From Marinilabilia salmonicolor (lineage in GTDB: Bacteria; Bacteroidota; Bacteroidia; Bacteroidales; Marinilabiliaceae), in contig NZ_PVTS01000007.1 in assembly GCF_003003035.1 (NCBI RefSeq), forward strand, positions 175,445-239,444: a stretch of 64,000 bases of DNA, in the 5' to 3' direction. The position numbers and the translations under genes were made by a program. Of the stretch, positions 1-7,421 are shown in pieces (the first letter of the stretch is position 1; the number at the start of each line of letters is the position of its first letter). The notes beneath the pieces are model-generated. The model was given only the letters and a program-made list of their open reading frames with translations. It did not search any database and was not told where the DNA came from.

Positions 1-1169
1 GCTTTAAAACAGTGACCGCTGTTTGCCATAACAAGAGCAATATGAACATCAGGAAATGCCCTTCGGATTTCAGAAACTCTGGTCCTGAAAAGCGAATCAT
101 TGATTTCTTTTTCCTCAGTTAGCCATAAAACATAGTCGAGACTTGTATCCTCCTCATCTTGAATGGGAAAATGATTCTCTGCCATTCTTAGAAATGCCTG
201 AGTTGCTTTCTCTCCAACATCACTAATAAGACCAACTTTTACATTTGATAACCGGGCGGGTAAAAAAGGGCCTTCTTTCCTGTGAAAAAAACGAATGCCC
301 TGCTCTAACACCTGTCTGCGAGCCAGGTGTGCTATAGATTCAGGAACGGAGTCCGCAGGAAAGAAATCGCATTGAACCTGTTGTAATACCTCCAGGATTT
401 TATTGCATCCCTGATCCAACTCCTCCTCAACCAGTAGTTTGTTTTCATAAGCTCTTGCCAGCTTTTCAATATCCTTCATCGGATTTTCTGAAAGAAAGAA
501 AACGCCCTGTGAAACCGCTTTTTCAAAAGATGTCGGCAATTCAGAATGCCCTTCTCCTTTCCATGAGCTGAATACTCCTCTATGATTCGGATTGCTTATA
601 TACTCAAGCGCCTGACTTCTTTCAAGCAGGCGATCAGGCATTTGCATGGCAGGAATGGCAATGCCCTCTCCACTATTGCCGGCAATTACCCAAAGTGCAA
701 ACGGGAAATGACTCAATGTGGATTTGCCCCATGAATAATTCACTTCATGAAAAAGATATTGGTGATCGGCAAGAACAAACTTTTTTTGGGAATGGTAAAG
801 GTGAGTCAATAAATCCACTCTCAGGATTTGTTTCATTTGTTTGTCATCTACCGATCTAATTGCCCTGATATCCGGAAATGGAAATACCTGGTGCTCTCCG
901 AAAAAACCGTCAATTACATTCAGCATACTTCCTGACGTAACCAATGGATTCTGAAAGGTACCCTCTTCAGAAGTACTATTGCCGGAGGCGGTTGTTGTTG
1001 CCGGCAGAAGAATTAATGCAATCTTTTCCCTGACAGACAGACTGTCAACCGAAGTTTCACGAAATTTTCGTGCAAGTGAAAAATCAACAGAATATTGAGC
1101 TTCTGAAAAATTATTCCCTCCAAAAAACAACAACAAGAAAAATATATAGTGCAGTAATTTCCTCTTCAT
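1..1169 (-). CDS. Divergent GH3-like secreted protein, partial
   Basis: Continuous minus-strand reading frame starting with ATG at 1169 and running off the left edge, so the C-terminus is missing. It opens with a signal peptide (MKRKLLHYIFFLLLFF then a likely cut after SEA). The order of segments loosely resembles bacterial GH3 beta-N-acetylglucosaminidases: an early 'SVREKIALILLPA' stretch, a segment with 'QMPDRLLERSQ', 'FEKAVSQGVFFLSENPMKDI' which looks like the end of a GH3 barrel, and then a second domain with 'VKVGLISDVGEKAT' and 'HIALVMANSGH'. I do not see the usual nucleophile signature (SDxLxM type). The family assignment is inference from pattern only; the coding frame and export signal are clear. 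It is divergent from the receiver protein at 1373. Confidence 0.55.
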   Translation of the reverse strand, partial: MKRKLLHYIFFLLLFFGGNNFSEAQYSVDFSLARKFRETSVDSLSVREKIALILLPATTTASGNSTSEEGTFQNPLVTSGSMLNVIDGFFGEHQVFPFPDIRAIRSVDDKQMKQILRVDLLTHLYHSQKKFVLADHQYLFHEVNYSWGKSTLSHFPFALWVIAGNSGEGIAIPAMQMPDRLLERSQALEYISNPNHRGVFSSWKGEGHSELPTSFEKAVSQGVFFLSENPMKDIEKLARAYENKLLVEEELDQGCNKILEVLQQVQCDFFPADSVPESIAHLARRQVLEQGIRFFHRKEGPFLPARLSNVKVGLISDVGEKATQAFLRMAENHFPIQDEEDTSLDYVLWLTEEKEINDSLFRTRVSEIRRAFPDVHIALVMANSGHCFK

Positions 1170-1372
1170 TTTACAATGCCGATATTGGCCCGTTTAACAT
1201 TGTGACTCACCTAAAGTCACTCAAAAGAACAAAAAAAAGAACGTTTCAGCAATCCTTCATCACAAAAAAGAAACAACCAATTATTTTTTGTTAAAAATTC
1301 AGGGATATTAAAAAATAAAGTGTTATTTTGGACAATCCAAATTCATTAAATCTATTTTAAGTACAATATATT

Positions 1373-1777
1373 ATGTCGGATTCGAATTTAAGCGATGCAC
1401 TAAACCAGGACTGGGGAGACAAGGTTATTTTGGTAGTGGAAGATGTAGATACCAATAAAATATTCTTTGATGCAGCCCTGCGCCGAACCAGTGCAAAAAT
1501 TCTTTGGGCCAAAGACGGACAACAAGCCATTGACTTGTTTAAGGATAATGAGGTTGATTTGGTTTTAATGGATTTGCAGTTACCCGTAATGGATGGCTAT
1601 ACTGCAACCCGTGAAATCAAGAAAATCAACCCGAATATACCGGTTATTGCTCAGACAGCTCATGTGATGTCCGGTGAAAGAGAAAAATGTATGGAAGCCG
1701 GTTGTGATGACTACCTGGCCAAACCTATCAGATTGCAGATTTTAATTGAAACTTTGTCTAAATTTCTGAATGGTTAA
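1373..1777 (+). CDS. Stand-alone receiver (CheY-like) response regulator
   Basis: A 134-residue protein made of one receiver domain and no output domain. Visible receiver residues are the acidic pair E23/D24, phospho-acceptor D67 in 'LVLMDLQLPVMDG', switch residue T95 in 'IAQTAH', and K117 in 'DDYLAKPI'. The sequence is most like the C-terminal receivers of hybrid histidine kinases, so it may act in a phosphorelay or by protein contact. No kinase is co-directional; the nearest kinase (1842-2873) is convergent and of the LytS type, which normally pairs with LytTR regulators, so a partnership is not implied. A hairpin terminator follows directly. Confidence 0.9.
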   Translation: MSDSNLSDALNQDWGDKVILVVEDVDTNKIFFDAALRRTSAKILWAKDGQQAIDLFKDNEVDLVLMDLQLPVMDGYTATREIKKINPNIPVIAQTAHVMSGEREKCMEAGCDDYLAKPIRLQILIETLSKFLNG

Positions 1778-1796
1778 CAGTGATTTTATTTTAAAG

Positions 1797-1838
1797 AAAA
1801 AGCGGATTTTCCATAATGGAGCATCCGCTTTTTTTTTA
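1797..1838. terminator. Bidirectional rho-independent terminator
   Basis: AAAAGCGGAT pairs with ATCCGCTTTT across a 15-nt loop. It is flanked by A-rich sequence on the left and a T-run on the right, so it can stop both the receiver gene and the convergent kinase gene. Confidence 0.8.
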
Positions 1839-1841
1839 TTC

Positions 1842-2873
1842 TCAATTTATATTTATCAGTGGAATATGAACCTCAAAAACCCCGCGGGAATGAATTACTT
1901 CAATATCCTGACCGGTAAGGTACTGATACCTGCCCCGGAGGTTCTCAAGCCCCAGTTTCAGGGAATCGGCATCTGAGTTTAGTTCATTGCGGCTGTTTCT
2001 AACCACCAAATACCCATTCTTTATCAATACATCAATCTTCATGGGGTTTTCGGCAGAAAAACGGTTGTGCTTAAAAGCATTTTCCATTAACAACTGCACC
2101 GAAAGAGGTACAATTTTATAGCTCTTTAATCCGTCTGTGGGAAGGTTGTAATGAAAAGAGCTCCCAAAACGCATCTCCTGCAGATACAGATAACGTGAAG
2201 CCAGCTTTAACTCCCGTTCCAAAGAAACCAGGTCATCATCCTGTAATTCAAGAATATCCCTATACATTCCTGACAATCTGGAAAGAAAGTGTTTAGCTCT
2301 GTCAGGACTTTTATCTATCAGGGAGGTAGCCACATTCAGGCTGTTAAAAAGAAAATGCGGATTCACCTGACTTTTGAGTACATCGTATTTGGCACTCAAT
2401 GCCTCCCTCTTTAGCATCTCCTGTTGTTTTATCTCTTTTTTCCAGTCGAGAAAGAATGTCCGGGCATAGAACCACAGTGAAATGAAGTAAAGTATGACAA
2501 ATTCGGTAACCCAAATACCGGGAAAATCGCGAAGAAAAACGCCAAATGGCATTCCCTGAACGGCGGAAAACCACAACCAGTTGGTAACAAAAATGACAAG
2601 TCCGGAATAGAGGGTGGTCACTCCCAAAGAAATAAAAACAGCCCGTATCGGTTTATCTATCCAGGAGGTATATGGCCCTATTGCCAGTCCATATAAAAAT
2701 TTATTGAAAAACAACCCCAACCCAAGCATCAATGAATATCCGATGTTTTGCAGGATTAAATCAGGTTGCGTCATACAATAGGGACAATTGATCCATTGAA
2801 AAAACACACCTATTGCTACAGAGATGCCACCATAGAGAAGAATTTCAAAAAAAATCCCGGGACGCCTTGTCAT
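1842..2873 (-). CDS. LytS/YehU-type sensor histidine kinase
   Basis: A 343-residue membrane kinase. About four hydrophobic segments fill residues 8-140, followed by a short coiled linker and a His_kinase domain with phospho-accepting H173 in 'QVNPHFLFNSLN'. The ATPase N-box is 'LLMENAFKHN' (261-270) and the G-box 'LGLENLRGRY' (307-316). This family usually signals to a LytTR response regulator encoded next door, but none is present here. The gene is the third of a minus-strand run, 37 bp after the TPR gene and downstream of the TonB receptor, so it is probably co-transcribed with an outer-membrane uptake system (inference). Its stop lies just past a bidirectional terminator. Confidence 0.9.
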   Translation of the reverse strand: MTRRPGIFFEILLYGGISVAIGVFFQWINCPYCMTQPDLILQNIGYSLMLGLGLFFNKFLYGLAIGPYTSWIDKPIRAVFISLGVTTLYSGLVIFVTNWLWFSAVQGMPFGVFLRDFPGIWVTEFVILYFISLWFYARTFFLDWKKEIKQQEMLKREALSAKYDVLKSQVNPHFLFNSLNVATSLIDKSPDRAKHFLSRLSGMYRDILELQDDDLVSLERELKLASRYLYLQEMRFGSSFHYNLPTDGLKSYKIVPLSVQLLMENAFKHNRFSAENPMKIDVLIKNGYLVVRNSRNELNSDADSLKLGLENLRGRYQYLTGQDIEVIHSRGVFEVHIPLININ

Positions 2874-2910
2874 TATTTATCTTTTAAATCTACAATTGGT
2901 TATCGATGAG

Positions 2911-3549
2911 TTACTCTTCCCCAATAGATGCAAGCTGGCTTTCGGTCAGCTCCCTTCCCCATTGCGGCCATATTTCACTCTGTGGATCAAAGGTATCAAA
3001 TAATTCTGCAGCTTTTTCATAAAGAGGCCGGGCTTTTGCTGCTCCACCACCAAACATTGCAGGGGTATAAAATACATTCTGAGCCTTACAAAACCATATA
3101 CGTGGATTCTCCGGGTTCAGTTTTTCCGCCTTTTCAAGCGCTTCATTCGAAAGGGCCGAATATTTCATTCCACGCATGGGGTTGGTAATACGCATAGAAT
3201 GGATGAGTCCCTGAAGAACATGGTTTTCAGACTCATTCGGATTGAGTGCCATAGCTTTATCAAGCATTGATTGGGCTTTATCCAGAGTTTTGTCAATCAC
3301 CTCCCCATCTTCAAGATGATAGGTAATGCTCACATATGAATAAGCAGAATAATAATAAGGAAGCCACCGATCTTTTTCTGTTTCACCAATCCTGAAAAAT
3401 CTGGCAGCAATACTTTCAAGTTTATCCGCCTCCTGTGACTGATACATCTCTTCAATGGTCTGTTTCATTGCGGATTCATAGTCTGCTGCCTTTGTTGCAA
3501 AAGAAATTAAAAAAGACAAAATCAAAATTGCTAAAGTTTTCATAATCAA
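2911..3549 (-). CDS. Exported TPR-containing protein
   Basis: A 212-residue protein with a signal peptide (MIMKTLAILILSFLISFATKA) and tetratricopeptide-like helices; a clear unit is 'SMLDKAMALNPNESENHVLQ' around residues 92-112 and another covers 'EALEKAEKLNPENPRIWF'. A glycine-rich loop 'FGGGAAKARPLYEKAAELF' follows. Likely periplasmic; the specific role is unknown. The start could equally be the second Met two codons later. It lies 13 bp behind the TonB receptor and 37 bp ahead of the LytS-type kinase, so a receptor-associated function is an inference from the operon only. Confidence 0.8.
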   Translation of the reverse strand: MIMKTLAILILSFLISFATKAADYESAMKQTIEEMYQSQEADKLESIAARFFRIGETEKDRWLPYYYSAYSYVSITYHLEDGEVIDKTLDKAQSMLDKAMALNPNESENHVLQGLIHSMRITNPMRGMKYSALSNEALEKAEKLNPENPRIWFCKAQNVFYTPAMFGGGAAKARPLYEKAAELFDTFDPQSEIWPQWGRELTESQLASIGEE

Positions 3550-3562
3550 AATATTTAAAAGG

Positions 3563-5716
3563 TTAATTTATGGATATAAAGACGCCAAGAAAAATAAATT
3601 GCTTCACATCCGGTTTAATGGTAATTAGTGAACTGTTTTCAGCATCTCCGGAAAGAGAGACTCTGCGATACCCCAGAACATTTTCACGTCCCAGTACATT
3701 TGATACGCTCAGGTGAACAATGGTAAACTGACCGAACAAGCTTGTCAGGTAACTCAGATTTGCCCCCAGATCGCTGTAATTGGGTGATGTGTGTGTCATG
3801 AAAGTATCATCACCGGGAATGTGATAAGGTCTGCCGGAATTCCACATCCAGGTAAGACCGATTTGTGATCTTATGGGAGAAACAAATTGTTTAGCTACCA
3901 GGCTGAAAGTGTGAGGTGCAATAAATTCAGGAGTTACCTTTTCAGGATAGTCCATAAATTTTCTTTCCGAATCAACATAAGAATAGGATATCCAAAAATC
4001 CAGATTGTCAATCAGCGATTTGTCACGATAGAAAAAATCAATTCCTTTGGCATAACCATTTCCTTCGTTTCCCGTTGGTGCAAACTCTCCAAAATCATTG
4101 TATATACCGGTAATCAGATCGGAATAGTTTTTATGATAAGCCTCAGCCCGAAAAAGTCGTGTTGCCAGACTTCCGGTTTGCAAACCCATAATGAAATGCT
4201 CTGCTTTTTGCATTTTCACCCCACGGTTATACTTTAGGAAATCGCTCTGTGCTGTCTGAAAAAAATGCCCCCAGGCCAGAGAGAACGTAGTGCTTTCTCC
4301 GGCGGCAAAAGCCATTGCGGCACGCGGAGAAAAGACTTTTTCATCCGACTGGGTGGAATATTCAAACCGCAAACCGGGTCTGAAAGCAATGTCAGGATGA
4401 AGGCGCCATTCAGCCTCTGAAAAAGCAGAATACAGATCATCTGAAAAGGTGGCATTTACTGAAAAACCACTTTCCGTTTGCCGGTAAGTTTCATCGAAAC
4501 TTGTTTTCTGCCAGGCTCCCCCGTAAGTAAGTTTCAGTCTGCTATTCAATTGAGAAATCAGCTTTACCTTTGCCTCTGAGGCCCATTCTCCTGTTTTTTG
4601 ATTGTGTATTCCGGCTTGAAAATCCTGATTGTCATAAGTATAGGAAGCGCCCCCTTTCATTAATGTTTTATCGGTCAAGGAGCGATGGTAAGTGCTGTTA
4701 ACATAAACATTGCCTCCCGTTTCATCAATCATCAATTCCTGTCCTGAACCATCAGGAACAAAGAAAGATTGCCCACCATAATCTCCGGAGACAAAAAACT
4801 TAAACAAACTTCCCTTTTCCCCTTTTTGGCGATAACTTACATTTCCATTGAATGCCTCCACATGATCTTCCCAATCCATGTGGTTCTTCACCAAAGAGTT
4901 GTAAGGGCCAAAATTAAAATAGCCTCCTGTGGCCGAAAAGGACCGGTTGTTCCCCACCCATGTGTTGGCCAGCTCTCCTCCAATGCTCATCAGCGATACA
5001 CTGGTAAGTTCCTCGATAGCCACATCCTGAGATTCGAGTACCAAAACCGATGAGAGTGCCTGCCCAAACTCTGCAGAATAGCCGCCAGTACTGAAAAAGG
5101 TGCCTTCGAACAATGAAGGCGAAAAACGCCCACGGGTTGGCAGGTCCGGAACCTTGGAATAATAGGGTTTGGCAGCGAGGACACCATCCATTAAGACACG
5201 TGTTTCGGAAGCATCACCCCCTCTTACCAGTAACCGCCCGTCATCGGCTGCGACCTGAGTTCCGGGCAGCGTTTTTAAAGCAGTACCTATGTCCCCCAGT
5301 GACCCGGCAGTGGTATAGATGTCCATCGGATCCATCACGGCAGCTCTTTTTTTATCGCCTGCTTCAAAACTGCCGGCGGTAATGGTAACCGCATTAAGGC
5401 TGGTAATACTTTCACTTAACTGAACATCGATGGGTACATTTTCCGCCCCGGCTAAACTTTTTTCAACGCTCTGATATCCCACAAAACTGAAAATGAGCGT
5501 CAATTCTCCGGAATCAGGAATTTCCAGTTTATACAATCCTGCCTTATCGGTAATGGTGCCATCGTAACTGTCCTTAACATAGACATTGGCTCCGGGGAGT
5601 CCCTCGCCTGTCCGCTTGTCAGTAACATGCCCACTTACTACAACCTGGGCCAGCAAAGATGGTAGAAAAGTGAAAAATGAAAAGACAAGAATAATAGATT
5701 TAAGTTTCAGGTTCAT
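3563..5716 (-). CDS. TonB-dependent outer-membrane receptor
   Basis: About 717 residues from the ATG at 5716, chosen because it puts the signal peptide (NLKLKSIILVFSFFTFLPSLLAQ) at the N-terminus; an in-frame upstream ATG at 5752 would add 12 non-signal residues. After the signal comes a carboxypeptidase-regulatory-like beta-sandwich ('VSGHVTDKRTGEGLPGANVY'), then the plug ('LKTLPGTQVAADDGRLLVRG', 'RVLMDGV') and a 22-strand-type barrel ending in an aromatic-flanked strand 'QFIFLGVFISIN'. No SusD partner is present, so it is not a classical polysaccharide-utilisation pair; the substrate cannot be told. First gene of an operon with the TPR protein and the LytS-type kinase. Confidence 0.92.
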   Translation of the reverse strand: MNLKLKSIILVFSFFTFLPSLLAQVVVSGHVTDKRTGEGLPGANVYVKDSYDGTITDKAGLYKLEIPDSGELTLIFSFVGYQSVEKSLAGAENVPIDVQLSESITSLNAVTITAGSFEAGDKKRAAVMDPMDIYTTAGSLGDIGTALKTLPGTQVAADDGRLLVRGGDASETRVLMDGVLAAKPYYSKVPDLPTRGRFSPSLFEGTFFSTGGYSAEFGQALSSVLVLESQDVAIEELTSVSLMSIGGELANTWVGNNRSFSATGGYFNFGPYNSLVKNHMDWEDHVEAFNGNVSYRQKGEKGSLFKFFVSGDYGGQSFFVPDGSGQELMIDETGGNVYVNSTYHRSLTDKTLMKGGASYTYDNQDFQAGIHNQKTGEWASEAKVKLISQLNSRLKLTYGGAWQKTSFDETYRQTESGFSVNATFSDDLYSAFSEAEWRLHPDIAFRPGLRFEYSTQSDEKVFSPRAAMAFAAGESTTFSLAWGHFFQTAQSDFLKYNRGVKMQKAEHFIMGLQTGSLATRLFRAEAYHKNYSDLITGIYNDFGEFAPTGNEGNGYAKGIDFFYRDKSLIDNLDFWISYSYVDSERKFMDYPEKVTPEFIAPHTFSLVAKQFVSPIRSQIGLTWMWNSGRPYHIPGDDTFMTHTSPNYSDLGANLSYLTSLFGQFTIVHLSVSNVLGRENVLGYRRVSLSGDAENSSLITIKPDVKQFIFLGVFISIN

Positions 5717-5970
5717 TGTGCAATGATTTGTAGGTTGAACTTTACCATGCAAATTATGACAAACCCAAAGCCTTTAGCAATATTTAAGTGATGAGTGGTA
5801 AAATAAATCCGATGAGCAGGAAAAAGGTCCGATAAACAACAATCGTTACAAGCAAAAATGTCACACAATCTCGGTTGTTTCCTGAAAAAAGTCCATTTTT
5901 GTATAATTAATGAACTTAACCTGCCTTATAAGAACAAGGCAGGCAAGTACTGTCCGGAAAAACTATTATA

Positions 5971-6035
5971 ATGAAACGAGCATGGCAACGGTTGCCTCAA
6001 AAGAGAATGTAAACAATCAACCATGCGAGTTCCAT
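5971..6035 (+). repeat. Hairpin leader repeat E1
   Basis: The ends ATGAAACGAGCATGG and CCATGCGAGTTCCAT can pair over 12 of 15 positions with a loop of about 35 nt. The copy is repeated 96 bp downstream (E2) and, with a different inner stem, at 38717 (E3). It is followed by an AT-rich stretch that leads into E2. Confidence 0.75.
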
Positions 6036-6066
6036 CAGACCAATAACTTAGATAAATTATTTACGG

Positions 6067-6132
6067 ATGAAACGAGCATGGCAAGGGGTGTCACAAAAGA
6101 CAATGTATAAATTCCTTGCATGCGAGTTCCAT
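6067..6132 (+). repeat. Hairpin leader repeat E2
   Basis: Same ends as E1, but the stem continues through GCAAGG/CCTTGC. The element ends 28 nt before the ATG of the SDR gene, and the intervening sequence (AATTAATTTTATACGG) resembles that after E3 at 38753-38780. It probably lies in the 5' untranslated region of the SDR operon. Confidence 0.75.
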
Positions 6133-6160
6133 CCGGCCTTGAAAAATTAATTTTATACGG

Positions 6161-6970
6161 ATGAAAGACAAAGTAATAATCATCACAGGAGCTTCTTCAG
6201 GTATAGGCCTTGCCTGTGCAAGGGATTTCGCCTCCAGAGGTGCAAAAATATCACTGGCAGCCCGAAGTGCTGACAAACTATCCAAAATTGAGGAAGAGCT
6301 TACCGCATCGGGTCATGAAGTTTTGGTAACGCCCACGGATGTTAGCAGAGAGGAAGATTGTAAGGTGCTTATTGAGCAAACAGTCAAAAGGTTTGGGAAG
6401 ATAGATGTGCTGGTCAATAATGCAGGAATCTCTATGAGGGCTCTCTTTAAAGACCTGGATCTCTCTGTACTCAGGCAACTGATGGATGTAAATTTCTGGG
6501 GAACGGTATATTGCACAAAACATGCACTTCCTCATCTTTTAGAGACCAAAGGTTCGGTAGTCGGGGTTTCTTCTATCGCTGGATTTATTGGGCTGCCCGG
6601 ACGAACAGGTTATTCGGCATCTAAATTTGCCATGCACGGATTTTTACAAACGCTGCGTACCGAAAACCTGAAAACCGGTCTTCATGTCCTTATTGCTGCC
6701 CCAGGCTTTACAGCGTCCAATGTACGTAAAGCTGCACTAACTGCCGATGGATCCAACCAGGGCGAGACACCTCGTGCAGAAGACAAAATGATGAGTGCAG
6801 AAGAGGTCGCCCGTCACCTTGCCAAAGCAATCCTGAAGAGAAAAAGAACATTGATCCTGACTTTCAAGGAAGGAAAATTGACCGTTTTTCTGAGTAAGTG
6901 GTGGCCCTCGCTGGTTGAAAAACTATCATACAGTCACATGGCCAAAGAACCTGATTCACCATTCAAATAA
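6161..6970 (+). CDS. Short-chain dehydrogenase/reductase (SDR)
   Basis: A 269-residue classical SDR. The Rossmann motif TGASSGIG is at 9-16, NNAG at 86-89, and the catalytic Ser about 138, Y151 and K155 ('YSASK'). The C-terminal 60 residues are basic and hydrophobic ('VFLSKWWPSLVEKL'), as in DHRS7-like membrane-associated reductases; the substrate is not evident. It is preceded by two hairpin leader repeats and is 5 bp from the thioesterase gene, so an operon is likely. Confidence 0.9.
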   Translation: MKDKVIIITGASSGIGLACARDFASRGAKISLAARSADKLSKIEEELTASGHEVLVTPTDVSREEDCKVLIEQTVKRFGKIDVLVNNAGISMRALFKDLDLSVLRQLMDVNFWGTVYCTKHALPHLLETKGSVVGVSSIAGFIGLPGRTGYSASKFAMHGFLQTLRTENLKTGLHVLIAAPGFTASNVRKAALTADGSNQGETPRAEDKMMSAEEVARHLAKAILKRKRTLILTFKEGKLTVFLSKWWPSLVEKLSYSHMAKEPDSPFK

Positions 6971-6975
6971 GCACC

Positions 6976-7380
6976 ATGCTAAAACATACCACCAAAATTC
7001 GTGTTCGTTACGGCGAAACAGATCAAATGGGAATCGTAAACAATGCCGTTTATCCATCTTATTTTGAAGTTGGACGAACCGAAATGTTTCGCGATCTGGG
7101 TGTGCCCTACAGCAAAATAGAGGAAGAGGGAATAATGCTTCCGCTCTCCGAATTGCATGTAAAATACCATCACCCCGCCGTTTACGATGAAGAAATTACC
7201 ATTGAGACCTATATTGAGGATTTTCCAACATCCCGGATTCGCTTCAAATACAACATTTATAATGAATCGCAGAAGTTGTTGGTCTCCGGAGAGACAGTCC
7301 TTGCGTTTTTGAATGCGGAAACCCGACGCCCCACCAGAATTCCGAAATATCTGGCAGACCTGATCGGACCCTATTTTTAA
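6976..7380 (+). CDS. Acyl-CoA thioesterase, hot-dog fold (YbgC/FadM type)
   Basis: A 134-residue single hot-dog domain. 'RVRYGETDQMGIVNNAVYPSYFE' near the N-terminus is the family signature, with D16 in the catalytic position. Members hydrolyse acyl-CoA thioesters in the cytosol. It begins 5 bp after the SDR stop, so the two are probably translated from one message; a shared lipid or acyl-CoA substrate is possible but not shown. Confidence 0.9.
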   Translation: MLKHTTKIRVRYGETDQMGIVNNAVYPSYFEVGRTEMFRDLGVPYSKIEEEGIMLPLSELHVKYHHPAVYDEEITIETYIEDFPTSRIRFKYNIYNESQKLLVSGETVLAFLNAETRRPTRIPKYLADLIGPYF

Positions 7381-7421
7381 TCATTTTAGCCGGAGATTGC
7401 ACTAAATAGAAAAAAAGCAAC

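Noticed and set aside
5910..6110. A 66-codon plus-strand frame before the SDR gene
   Set aside because: It lies across repeats E1 and E2; its repeated 'DETSMA' words come from the DNA repeat, and the hairpin structure explains the sequence better.
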